DNA of 15,440 nt from Bacteroidota bacterium (lineage in GTDB: Bacteria; Bacteroidota; Bacteroidia; Chitinophagales; Chitinophagaceae), in NCBI GenBank assembly GCA_023423285.1, contig JAFAFV010000135.1:1-15440 (forward strand), in the 5' to 3' direction. Below are positions 6,609-13,879 of this stretch, in pieces. Below the pieces are notes generated by a model. That model saw only the letters and a list, made by a program, of their open reading frames with translations, had not been told where the DNA came from and ran no database searches. Position 1 is the stretch's first letter. Every line of letters starts with the position of its first letter. Position numbers and translations under genes: made by a program.

Positions 6609-6812
6609 TTAACGGTTGGCTTGTTCTCGTTTTCTTAGCTTGTCTACTTTCCTGTCAATCCTTACCAGGTAATAAATAATGCCTGTAAAAATGGTGAGCA
6701 GTACAGCTATAACCACATAAATTCTGCCGCTGCTGTACATAAAATTTCCTGACTGTGCAAGTGTTGCCAACGGCGCTGTTAGTATCCATAATATCATCAG
6801 TAACCTGTTCAT
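6609..6812 (-). CDS. ccmD: CcmD-like heme exporter subunit
   Basis: A 67-residue membrane protein. An N-terminal hydrophobic segment with a cleavage-like TLAQ end (about residue 20) is followed by one transmembrane helix at about 31-50 and a charged tail (RIDRKVDKLRKREQ), the usual CcmD layout. CcmD helps release heme-loaded CcmE from the CcmABC complex in cytochrome c maturation. Its ATG overlaps the stop of ccmC in ATGA (4 bases), which implies coupled translation. The family is short and poorly conserved, so the call rests largely on topology and on its position after ccmC. Confidence 0.75.
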   Translation of the reverse strand: MNRLLMILWILTAPLATLAQSGNFMYSSGRIYVVIAVLLTIFTGIIYYLVRIDRKVDKLRKREQANR

Positions 6813-7501
6813 TTTATCAATTGATTTTCTTTAATTAAGCCTAATCTGATTTTTATCGTAGCGATCCAAACGCCAAGCAAGATCCAGCCTATCATGGCGG
6901 GGTAATATACGGTACGCATGGTAGCATCAAGGTCTCTAAAATTCAGCGCAGGGTTACCATCCTGTCCCGGATGAAGGCTTGGCAAAATGCGTGGCACAAT
7001 CCAGATGGTGGGAAAAAGCATGGCAAAGGCAAAAATGTTATACACGGCGCTTATTCTTGCTCTTTTATCAATATCAGGAATGGAATCGCGCAAAATAAGA
7101 TAGGCCAGATAAATGAGTAAAGCCATTGCTGAACCAATAAGCTTGGGTTCGCGCGCAATAGCGCTGAACGATTCAAACGCGGGATTATTGGGATCGGCCC
7201 AGGTGTAACTCATCCATATAGCGCCGGTGGCATACCCTAAAACGCCAAATAAAATACCCGTAACAGCGTAGCTGCGGGCAGCCAGGTCTGACCGCAAATT
7301 ATTGGTGCGCAGGTATTTTACAGAGTGATAAAGTGAGCAGCTAAATAAAACCATCATGGCCATCCACATGCCCACGTGATAAAAGAGGTTGCGGATCGTT
7401 TCACCCAAAACAGGCAGGTTTGGTATCTTAATAAGCAGTCCAGCTACGATGGTATATGCTAATAAAACAATACAAAGTATTTTCCACCACCATTTATTCA
7501 T
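6809..7501 (-). CDS. ccmC: Heme exporter protein CcmC (cytochrome c maturation)
   Basis: This 230-residue integral membrane protein belongs to the CcmC/CcsA heme-handling family, which presents heme to CcmE on the outer face of the inner membrane. About six hydrophobic helices are visible. The two heme-ligand histidines appear as H42 (FYHVGMW) and H177 (LPSLHPG), and a shortened Trp-rich motif lies between them (GAIWMSYTWADP, 93-104). I chose ATG 7501 (MNKWWWK). The longer frame opens with TTG 7537, which overlaps a TACTTTTG promoter box, so that start would lie upstream of the transcript. It follows ccmB by about 175 bases, and its stop overlaps ccmD. Confidence 0.88.
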   Translation of the reverse strand: MNKWWWKILCIVLLAYTIVAGLLIKIPNLPVLGETIRNLFYHVGMWMAMMVLFSCSLYHSVKYLRTNNLRSDLAARSYAVTGILFGVLGYATGAIWMSYTWADPNNPAFESFSAIAREPKLIGSAMALLIYLAYLILRDSIPDIDKRARISAVYNIFAFAMLFPTIWIVPRILPSLHPGQDGNPALNFRDLDATMRTVYYPAMIGWILLGVWIATIKIRLGLIKENQLIK

Positions 7502-7534
7502 ATCACCATTTTGTTTTTTGCTAAACATAAAACG

Positions 7535-7542
7535 CAAAAGTA
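7535..7542 (-). promoter_or_regulatory. Probable -7 promoter box for ccmCD
   Basis: On the minus strand this reads TACTTTTG, identical to the boxes before waaA and dsbD in this window. It lies 34 bases before ATG 7501. No good -33 TTG is seen at the usual distance, so the promoter may be weak or activator-dependent. It would let ccmCD be expressed separately from tdk-ccmB. Confidence 0.45.
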
Positions 7543-7676
7543 AGGCTAAAGTTGTTGAGAAAAGTAAAATTAGGGGCCTGCCATTATGTAAATACTTTTC
7601 TTGAATGTTGTTTAAAACTTTGTGTAATTGCTATTAACGCATCATTCAAAAATATTCATTAAGAAAATATTTTAAA

Positions 7677-8279
7677 TCAGTCTTTCCATAAAAACGGGAA
7701 TAATATTACGGCCAGTATGCCCACCAGAAAATCGAGCGCAATAAGCAGCATGATGTCGGTTGTCATGATGCTGATACCATCTTTAAACGTAGCAACCGAA
7801 AGTTTCATTAAAAGCATTAGCTGTGGTACAATAAGCGGGAAACCTAATATGGCCATGATGGCTGCATTTTGCTGCGCTTTTGCAGCGATGGCGGCCAGAA
7901 ACGTAAATACCATACTAAGGCTCCAGCCGCCAAGCAGTGTAAGCCCCAAAAAGGGAAGGAGTTTGTTGAGCGGGTTGCCTAAAAACGCAAGGAACAATGC
8001 CATGGCAATCACCGTCATCAGCAACATTAACAAGGAATTGAACAGCAACTTAGCGAGTACAAAATCTACAGGCGAGGCAATGGAGTAGAAATACAGCATT
8101 CGGCCTTTGGTTTCCTGCAAAAAACTTTTAGCCACTGCATTCACACACACAAATAATTGTATGATCCAGAACAGGCCGCTCCATATTTCTGCTTCCGGCT
8201 CTTCAATGGCCAGAAAGAGCATGTAAATAGTGGCGCCCACGTACAGCAAAATGCCGTAAAAGCTGTATTGCTGCCGCAC
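7677..8279 (-). CDS. ccmB: Heme exporter protein CcmB; N-terminus probably longer than marked
   Basis: CcmB is the permease subunit of the CcmAB(CD) transporter for heme-loaded CcmE release. This frame has about six transmembrane helices and the family's ETKGRMLYFYSIASPVDFVLAKLLFN cytoplasmic segment and LLGFPL/IVPQLML-like helix. The first canonical in-frame start is GTG 8279, but the open frame continues upstream to 8351 and encodes ISRTSHILTLFKKDLLLE just before it. That matches the amphipathic N-terminal segment conserved in CcmB (LxRxxLxxxxR in E. coli). The true start is therefore probably a non-canonical codon such as ATC 8333 or ATA 8315, just after the tdk stop. The gene is coupled to tdk. 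No ccmA is in the window. Confidence 0.88.
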   Translation of the reverse strand: MRQQYSFYGILLYVGATIYMLFLAIEEPEAEIWSGLFWIIQLFVCVNAVAKSFLQETKGRMLYFYSIASPVDFVLAKLLFNSLLMLLMTVIAMALFLAFLGNPLNKLLPFLGLTLLGGWSLSMVFTFLAAIAAKAQQNAAIMAILGFPLIVPQLMLLMKLSVATFKDGISIMTTDIMLLIALDFLVGILAVILFPFLWKD

Positions 8280-8338
8280 TTCCAGCAGCAGGTCTTTTTT
8301 AAAAAGCGTTAATATGTGAGATGTGCGGCTGATGGTAT

Positions 8339-8911
8339 CTAATCTTTCTTTTCAAAATAACATTTGCGGCAGCGTGGCTCATAGGCGTCTAACGCGCCCA
8401 GCATCACCTGTTCATCATCGGGTATTTTGCGGTAGGAGTAATTAGCTATTGCGCCGCATTTCTGGCAAATAGCGTGAAGCTTTGTTACATAATCGGCCTT
8501 CGCCAAAATATAGGGCATTTGCCCAAAGGGTTTTCCTGTAAAATCCATGTCCAGCCCCGCCACGATGACGCGCAAACCCTGGTAGGCCAACTGATCACAC
8601 ACATTCGGTAACTCGCTGTCGAAGAACTGCGCCTCGTCAATGCCAATCACATCGGCGCCCTGCGCCATTAGTAATATTTTTTGCGAATTGTCAACCGGTG
8701 TGGATGGAATAACATTGGTATCATGCGATACAATATTAAATTCATCATAACGCGTATCAATAGCGGGTTTAAAAATTTCTGCTTTCAGGTTAGCAATTTT
8801 TACCCTTTTCAGCCGCCTGATGAGTTCTTCGGTTTTACCACTAAACATTGAGCCGCAGATCACTTCAATCCAGCCCCGCCTTTCGCCTTTAAGGTTTGGT
8901 TCAATAAACAT
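8339..8911 (-). CDS. tdk: Thymidine kinase
   Basis: This 190-residue cytoplasmic enzyme phosphorylates thymidine with ATP in nucleoside salvage. It is a type II (TK1-like) kinase. The P-loop GSMFSGKT is at 20-27, the catalytic acidic motif DEAQFF at 90-95 (Glu91 the probable base), and AGLDMDFTG is the conserved strand after it. A structural zinc site is formed by C147-x2-C150 and C179-x2-C182. YSYRKI in the lasso loop contacts the nucleoside in relatives. Start ATG 8911 gives a normal length. The gene heads a minus-strand run into ccmB, an unrelated function, and is divergent from the hypothetical gene at 9004. Confidence 0.95.
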   Translation of the reverse strand: MFIEPNLKGERRGWIEVICGSMFSGKTEELIRRLKRVKIANLKAEIFKPAIDTRYDEFNIVSHDTNVIPSTPVDNSQKILLMAQGADVIGIDEAQFFDSELPNVCDQLAYQGLRVIVAGLDMDFTGKPFGQMPYILAKADYVTKLHAICQKCGAIANYSYRKIPDDEQVMLGALDAYEPRCRKCYFEKKD

Positions 8912-8942
8912 GGTATGCCATTATGCCGTAAACAAAGCATAG

Positions 8943-8994
8943 TTTTTGCGGTTAATTTGATAAATTGAATCTTTCCGCAAAAATTTTATCAAAT
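8943..8994. promoter_or_regulatory. Two interleaved perfect inverted repeats in the tdk divergent region
   Basis: Repeat A is tttttgcgg (8943-8951) with ccgcaaaaa (8975-8983). Repeat B is atttgataaa (8955-8964) with tttatcaaat (8985-8994). The arms interleave as A-B-A'-B'. They sit in the 92-base gap between divergent tdk and the plus-strand hypothetical gene, so a pair of operators shared by both promoters is plausible. An RNA pseudoknot is less likely because the half-sites fit DNA operator spacing. Confidence 0.5.
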
Positions 8995-9003
8995 GTAGGG
9001 ATA

Positions 9004-9732
9004 ATGCAAAGAATTAAGGCTCTCATAGAAAAATTAAACGTGCAATACAGGCAAAAAGCGTCGCCTGGAGAAATGCTTATAACGCTGCAAATGCTTCAAA
9101 AAGAACTAACAGGTGGTATAAAGGAAGCAGAAATGCTTGGAACTTCTGCTGTAACGGTCCTCATTCCCAACGCGCCCTCAGTAAACCGCCCCAGGCAGGT
9201 TGAGCTGTTTGGCGATGATGATGAAAAAGTTGTGTTTGAACTGCCAATGAATGATGACGTAAGCGAAGAAGAGATCAACGAATTATTACTGCAACAATCA
9301 AAATCTGAAGCTCTTGCCGAGATGGAATCTTTGATGAAACTGCAAAGAGAAGAACAGAAAAAAACCGGTAGGCAAGCGTCAGCTTTAGCACTTAAAACTG
9401 ATCTGCACAATGTTGTAAATGAAGTGCCCACATTTACTCAATATGCCAAACTAAATACTACAGAACAAGCTAAACCAGCGGCAGAACCAAAGCAAATGCC
9501 GAAGCTTTTAAAGAAGTCCATTACCAATGATGACAGGCAGTTGTTTTTAAAAAAACTTTTCAGGGGAGATAAAAATATGTACGAGCGCAGCATTAAAACT
9601 ATAGATAATTTTCAAGCCTATGCCGAAGCAGAATACTGGATCAGACGGGAACTGAAAACAAAACTGGGATGGCTGCCAGATGACCCGGCTGTGCAACAGT
9701 TTGACCAGTTGGTTAAAAAAAGATTTTCTTAA
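9004..9732 (+). CDS. Conserved hypothetical protein
   Basis: A 242-residue, probably cytoplasmic, acidic protein. I do not know its function. The N-terminus (RIKALIEKLNVQYRQKASPGEMLITLQMLQKEL, about 3-35) looks like a helical pair. A low-complexity acidic linker rich in Asp, Glu, Gln and Lys covers about 65-165. The C-terminal domain (about 168-242) is the better conserved part: DDRQLFLKKLFRGDKNMYERSIKTI, then AEAEYWIRRELKTKLGW and a terminal QFDQLVKKRFS. I recall this tail as recurring in Bacteroidota proteins without assigned function. I chose ATG 9004; the frame opens at TTG 8965, but that lies inside the inverted repeats. Its stop overlaps the 3' end of waaA by 20 bases on the opposite strand. 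Confidence 0.85.
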   Translation: MQRIKALIEKLNVQYRQKASPGEMLITLQMLQKELTGGIKEAEMLGTSAVTVLIPNAPSVNRPRQVELFGDDDEKVVFELPMNDDVSEEEINELLLQQSKSEALAEMESLMKLQREEQKKTGRQASALALKTDLHNVVNEVPTFTQYAKLNTTEQAKPAAEPKQMPKLLKKSITNDDRQLFLKKLFRGDKNMYERSIKTIDNFQAYAEAEYWIRRELKTKLGWLPDDPAVQQFDQLVKKRFS

Positions 9733-10966
9733 AAAAGTGAAGGATTACACTTGTAGCCCCGGTATTGGTTTTTACAAAATTTCCGGCACTTTTTCCAGAC
9801 GCTTGCAATAACGGCTTGTTGCAGAGAAGGTTGGAGATGATGTCTGTGAATTCATTTTCAGTTTTATAGGAGTAGCCACCTTTATTTTTAATCAGTTCAA
9901 CGGCTTCTGAAAATTTCTCGTAATTAGGGCCAAAAATAACTGGTTTACAGTATACCGCTGCCTCAAGTGTATTGTGAATGCCCGACTTGTTAAACCCTCC
10001 ACCCACATAACAGATAGTAGCGTAGCGATAAAGTTTAGATAACATTCCAATGTTATTGATAATTAAAACATTCTTTGTGTTTAACCCATTAACAGAATAG
10101 TCTTTTTCAAGCTCTGAATATAAAATATTATTTGGAAAAATACTTTGTATAAAGTTGATATGACTTGGTGTAATTTCATGAGGTGCAATGATCAAGGATA
10201 ATTCATCAATTTTATTCAGAATTAATTTTAGATGCTTTTCATCTTCGGGCCAAGTGCTGCCAGCCACCATTATAGTACGACCGATCGCAAATCTTTCCAC
10301 TGTAACAATCGGTTTAAATTGTGTGGCGATTTCCATCACCCGGTCAAACCGCGTATCTCCCGCCACTGAAACTTTTTCTTTAGGTAGGATGGTTTGTAGC
10401 AGCGTTTTGCTTTCTACATCCTGCACAAAAATATGTCGGAAATACTGCAGCATATTACGATGCAACGTACCGTACCATTTAAAAAATATTTTATCTTTTT
10501 GAAAAATGGCAGAAATTAAAACAGCCGGAATTTGCCGCTGATGTAACTGTTGCAGATAATGATACCAATACTCATATTTTACAAAAATGGCAAGGCTTGG
10601 TTTTGCAATATCCAAAAAGCGTTTGGCATTTCGTGGGCTGTCATGCGGAAGGTAAAAAACCCAGTCAGCGCCATTATAATCCTTACGGATCTCATAGCCC
10701 GATGGAGAAAAAAAGGTCAGCAGTATTTTATAATTGGGATATTCTTTTCGCAAACTTTCAATAACCGGCCGCCCCTGTTCAAACTCGCCCAGCGAAGCGC
10801 AATGCACCCAAATGACTTGTGGTGTGTCGGCAATGCTTTGCTTCAACCTTTCAAAAATATTATTACGGCCACTTATCCAAAGCCTTGCTTTCTTATTAAA
10901 AATTGCAGCCAGGGAAATGCCTGCCAGGTATAATTGTATAAAAATATTGTATAATAAAACAGCCAC
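9713..10966 (-). CDS. waaA: 3-deoxy-D-manno-octulosonic acid (Kdo) transferase
   Basis: WaaA (KdtA) transfers Kdo from CMP-Kdo to lipid IVA on the inner face of the inner membrane, the first core step of lipopolysaccharide assembly. The 417-residue protein opens with one membrane anchor (about 3-23). WVHCASLGEFEQGRP follows, with the catalytic base Glu61, then YLPHDSPRNAKRFL and the KYEYWYHYL segment. The C-terminal GT-B half has the donor site region GGGFNKSGIHNTLEAAVYCKPVIFGP. The start is GTG 10966, with no better ATG nearby. The leader is very short, since the promoter box is at 10980-10987. It faces the sugar operon at 11068 head to head. Confidence 0.94.
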   Translation of the reverse strand: MAVLLYNIFIQLYLAGISLAAIFNKKARLWISGRNNIFERLKQSIADTPQVIWVHCASLGEFEQGRPVIESLRKEYPNYKILLTFFSPSGYEIRKDYNGADWVFYLPHDSPRNAKRFLDIAKPSLAIFVKYEYWYHYLQQLHQRQIPAVLISAIFQKDKIFFKWYGTLHRNMLQYFRHIFVQDVESKTLLQTILPKEKVSVAGDTRFDRVMEIATQFKPIVTVERFAIGRTIMVAGSTWPEDEKHLKLILNKIDELSLIIAPHEITPSHINFIQSIFPNNILYSELEKDYSVNGLNTKNVLIINNIGMLSKLYRYATICYVGGGFNKSGIHNTLEAAVYCKPVIFGPNYEKFSEAVELIKNKGGYSYKTENEFTDIISNLLCNKPLLQASGKSAGNFVKTNTGATSVILHFFKKIFF

Positions 10967-10979
10967 AAACAGGTTTTGA

Positions 10980-11010
10980 CAAAAGTAAGCGATTCATACA
11001 AAGCCTGCAA
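10980..11010 (-). promoter_or_regulatory. Promoter of waaA
   Basis: On the minus strand TTG (11008-11010) and TACTTTTG (10980-10987) are separated by 20 bases, a very good match to the Bacteroidota TTTG-N19-21-TAnnTTTG consensus. The predicted transcript start is only about 7 bases ahead of the GTG 10966, so the message is nearly leaderless. Confidence 0.65.
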
Positions 11011-11016
11011 CTGGCA

Positions 11017-11045
11017 TTGGTTGTAGTTGTATTTCGCTAATTTTG
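11017..11045 (+). promoter_or_regulatory. Promoter of the DegT-rfbC-rfbD operon
   Basis: TTG (11017-11019), 18 bases, then TAATTTTG (11038-11045), an exact TAnnTTTG box, precede ATG 11068 by about 23 bases. The -33 element is back to back with that of waaA, with only 6 bases between them, so the two divergent promoters could share one regulator. Confidence 0.55.
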
Positions 11046-11067
11046 CCGCGTTTAAAAAATTAATCTT

Positions 11068-12198
11068 ATGCGGTCAATACAAATGGTAGATACCAAAACT
11101 CAGTATCATAAAATAAAAGAAGAAGTGGATCAGGCGGTCTTAAATGTAATGGAAAGCAGCGCGTTTATAAACGGCCCCGTGGTGAAGGAATTTGCTACAG
11201 GCCTGGCTGCTTACCTGAATGTGAAGCATGTCATTCCCTGCGGAAATGGAACCGATGCCCTTCAAATAGCTTTGATGGCGCTTGACCTGCAGCCCGGCGA
11301 TGAGATCATTACGCCGTCTTTCACGTTTATTGCTACAACTGAAGTTATTGCACTGCTGAAACTTACCCCTGTTTTTGTGGATGTAGATAAAGAAACATTT
11401 TGCATTGACCCTGAAGAAATCAAAAAAGCCATCACTCCAAAAACAAAAGCGATTGTGCCCGTGCATCTATACGGCCAGTGTGCCAACATGGAAGCAATCA
11501 TGCAAATAGCAAATGAGCATGGGCTATACGTAGTGGAAGACAATGCGCAAGCGATTGGCAGTGATTTTACATTCAGTAATGGCAGTGTGAAAAAGGCAGG
11601 AGCCATTGGGCATATTGGATGTACTTCCTTTTATCCCAGCAAAAACCTGGGAGCGTTTGGCGATGGCGGCGCTATTTTTACGGATGACGCCGCGCTTGCT
11701 GAAAAACTGCAAATGATTGCCAACCATGGAATGAAGACACGATATTACCATGATATGGTGGGCTGTAACAGCCGCCTCGACAGCATTCAGGCAGCCATTT
11801 TAAATGTAAAGCTCCGGCATCTTGATGAATATGCCGCGGCGCGCCAGGCTGCAGCGGCGTATTACGATAATGCATTTGCCGGTTGCGATAAAATTACAGT
11901 ACCTGCCAAAACCTCCTACAGTACGCACGTTTACCATCAGTACACCATTATACTTAATGATGTGGACAGGGATGCATTGATACAGCATTTGTCTGCCAAA
12001 GGAATTCCCGCAATGATCTATTACCCGCTGCCCGCGCATAAGCAAAAAATGTTTGAGCAATTTAATGTTCAAACTCTTGAGCTTCCCATAACTTCGTGGC
12101 TAAATGACAGGGTGCTTTCATTGCCCATACATACTGAACTGGATGAAGAGCAACTGGAGCACATTACATCAGCCATTTTGGATTTTGTAAACAAGTAA
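11068..12198 (+). CDS. DegT/DnrJ/EryC1/StrS-family PLP aminotransferase
   Basis: A 376-residue pyridoxal-phosphate enzyme of the sugar aminotransferase family, which installs an amino group on a keto nucleotide sugar. PLP contacts are the GNGTDAL loop (59-65), D158 and Q161 (VVEDNAQ) and the Schiff-base lysine K192 in SFYPSKNLGAFGDGGA. The C-terminal VYHQYTIIL and YYPLPAHKQ segments match the sugar-acting members. The exact substrate is not readable. The next genes make a dTDP-deoxysugar, so a dTDP-3- or 4-keto sugar is a reasonable inference. ATG 11068 is used; ATG 11083 (MVDTK) is an alternative. It is the first gene of the operon, 41 bases before rfbC. Confidence 0.9.
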   Translation: MRSIQMVDTKTQYHKIKEEVDQAVLNVMESSAFINGPVVKEFATGLAAYLNVKHVIPCGNGTDALQIALMALDLQPGDEIITPSFTFIATTEVIALLKLTPVFVDVDKETFCIDPEEIKKAITPKTKAIVPVHLYGQCANMEAIMQIANEHGLYVVEDNAQAIGSDFTFSNGSVKKAGAIGHIGCTSFYPSKNLGAFGDGGAIFTDDAALAEKLQMIANHGMKTRYYHDMVGCNSRLDSIQAAILNVKLRHLDEYAAARQAAAAYYDNAFAGCDKITVPAKTSYSTHVYHQYTIILNDVDRDALIQHLSAKGIPAMIYYPLPAHKQKMFEQFNVQTLELPITSWLNDRVLSLPIHTELDEEQLEHITSAILDFVNK

Positions 12199-12239
12199 CC
12201 CAACACCTACATCAAATTGACAATTAGAATATAACATCC

Positions 12240-12788
12240 ATGCCTTTTACAGAAACAGGAATTGAAGGATTATTGGTTTTTGAGCCCAGGGTATTTGCAG
12301 ACAATCGCGGCTATTTTTTTGAAGCTTATAATGAAGCCGTTTTTAATGAAGCAGGCTTAAAGTACAGGTTTGTTCAGGACAACCAGTCAGCCTCAACATA
12401 CGGCGTTATTCGCGGCCTGCATTATCAGTTGCAACCACACGCGCAGTGTAAACTGGTTCGTGTAATTGAAGGTAGCATTCTGGATGTAGCGGTAGATATC
12501 AGACGCCAATCGCCTACATTTGGTAAGCATTTTTCCATAGAACTTTCTGCTGAAAATAAAAAGCAATTGCTCATTCCGCATGGTTTTGCGCATGGGTTTT
12601 CTGTACTAAGTTCCAAAGCGGCGGTGATGTATAAATGCGATGCCTTATACCACAAAGAAAGTGAGGGCGGTATCATTTACAACGATCCGGATCTTGCCAT
12701 TGACTGGCAGGTGCCCTCCACAGTAGCCATCATTTCTGAAAAAGATATTGCTTTACCGAGGTTTAAAGATTGTATTAGTAATTTTTAA
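12240..12788 (+). CDS. rfbC: dTDP-4-dehydrorhamnose 3,5-epimerase
   Basis: RfbC (RmlC) epimerises C3 and C5 of dTDP-4-keto-6-deoxy-D-glucose, the third step of dTDP-L-rhamnose synthesis. The 182-residue cupin has the expected active site: RGLHYQ with catalytic H61, K71, VMYKC with Y131, and D168. All correspond in spacing to Salmonella RmlC residues H63, K73, Y133 and D170. Length is normal. It follows the aminotransferase by 41 bases and precedes rfbD by 37, all on the plus strand with no terminator between them. rfbA and rfbB, which supply its substrate, are not in the window. Confidence 0.95.
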   Translation: MPFTETGIEGLLVFEPRVFADNRGYFFEAYNEAVFNEAGLKYRFVQDNQSASTYGVIRGLHYQLQPHAQCKLVRVIEGSILDVAVDIRRQSPTFGKHFSIELSAENKKQLLIPHGFAHGFSVLSSKAAVMYKCDALYHKESEGGIIYNDPDLAIDWQVPSTVAIISEKDIALPRFKDCISNF

Positions 12789-12825
12789 ACCGTTAATAAG
12801 GGATGCATTCTGTAAAATATTCTCA

Positions 12826-13683
12826 ATGAAAAAAATATTAGTAACTGGCGCCAACGGTCAGCTGGGTTCAGAAATAAGAGAACTTGCCACCGGATATCCT
12901 GCGTATGAATTTATATTTACGGACTACCACGAACTTTCAATTGTTGATGAAAGCGCTGTGAATACATTTTTTGATACAGTTCAACCAGATTACTGTATTA
13001 ACTGCGCTGCTTACACCGCTGTGGATAAAGCAGAAGATCCCGCAGAGCGCCAACTGGTTGATGACCTTAATGCCCACGCGGTGGGTTATCTGGCAAAAGC
13101 CAGCCAAAAGCATGGCACCAAATTCATTCACATTTCAACTGATTATGTATTTGATGGCCATGGCTCGCGCCCTTACCTGCCCGATGATGCCACTGAACCG
13201 GCAAGTGTGTACGGCATCACTAAATTAGCAGGAGAAAAGCGGGCGCTCGAAAATGCGGATGTGATCATTATCCGCACGGCCTGGGTGTACTCATCGTTTG
13301 GAAGGAATTTTGTCAAAACCATGTTATCGCTTATGAGCAGCCGGCCCTCCATCAGCGTTGTGAGTGACCAGTATGGCACACCTACCTACGCGGCAGACCT
13401 GGCTTCGGCCATTCTCCAAATCATTAGTTCGAACAAATGGGTGCCGGGCATTTACCATTATACCAACGAAGGCATGATCAACTGGTATGAATTTGCTTTA
13501 GCTATTAAAGAAATTGCAGGCGCCGCCTGCGAAGTGCATCCCATTCCCACCTCAGCTTATCCAACGGCTGCCACGCGCCCGGTTTATTCGGTTTTGGACA
13601 AATCAAAGATCAGGAATGTGTACGCTATAGATATACCGGAATGGAAAGAAAGCCTGAAAGCCTGTATGAAAAGGTTAAGCTAA
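12826..13683 (+). CDS. rfbD: dTDP-4-dehydrorhamnose reductase
   Basis: RfbD (RmlD) reduces dTDP-4-keto-L-rhamnose to dTDP-L-rhamnose with NAD(P)H. The 285-residue short-chain dehydrogenase begins MKKILVTGANGQLG with the glycine-rich dinucleotide loop at 7-14. STDYVFDG lies at 104-111 and the catalytic Tyr129-x3-Lys133 in YGITKLAGE. The C-terminal sugar-domain part (NEGMINWYEFALAI, RPVYSVLDKSKI) is typical. I use ATG 12826 because the longer frame back to 12748 would overlap rfbC and add 26 residues unlike the family. It ends the operon, and nothing follows for about 190 bases. Confidence 0.95.
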   Translation: MKKILVTGANGQLGSEIRELATGYPAYEFIFTDYHELSIVDESAVNTFFDTVQPDYCINCAAYTAVDKAEDPAERQLVDDLNAHAVGYLAKASQKHGTKFIHISTDYVFDGHGSRPYLPDDATEPASVYGITKLAGEKRALENADVIIIRTAWVYSSFGRNFVKTMLSLMSSRPSISVVSDQYGTPTYAADLASAILQIISSNKWVPGIYHYTNEGMINWYEFALAIKEIAGAACEVHPIPTSAYPTAATRPVYSVLDKSKIRNVYAIDIPEWKESLKACMKRLS

Positions 13684-13825
13684 GATTAAAATTATAGATC
13701 AGCAGAAATCTGAACTTAAAATTACCGGTATTTAGGGGAAATAAATTATTTTCTCCCCAGATCCCGCAGATAAAAGATCGGTCAATCAACCGGAAGTGCA
13801 ATTATTTGTTAATCAAAAGCAGGCA

Positions 13826-13857
13826 TTTGCCCGGCGCATTTTAAATATTTACTTTTG
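13826..13857 (+). promoter_or_regulatory. Promoter of the dsbD-like gene
   Basis: TTTG (13826-13829), 20 bases, then TACTTTTG (13850-13857) is a full match to the Bacteroidota promoter consensus and the best in the window. ATG 13880 is 22 bases downstream. The rest of the 13684-13879 gap shows no small gene; a GGGGA/TCCCC hairpin with a bulge near 13735-13758 is too weak to call a terminator. Confidence 0.7.
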
Positions 13858-13879
13858 CACGAATTGTAAATGAGGTTTC

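Noticed and set aside
7650..7675. AT-only inverted repeat after ccmB
   Set aside because: The arms (aatattt/aaatatt type) are simple AT sequence and expected by chance; no G/C pairs and no T-tract.
13735..13758. Bulged GGGGA/TCCCC hairpin after rfbD
   Set aside because: The stem is short, has a bulge and no following T-tract, so it is not convincing as a terminator.
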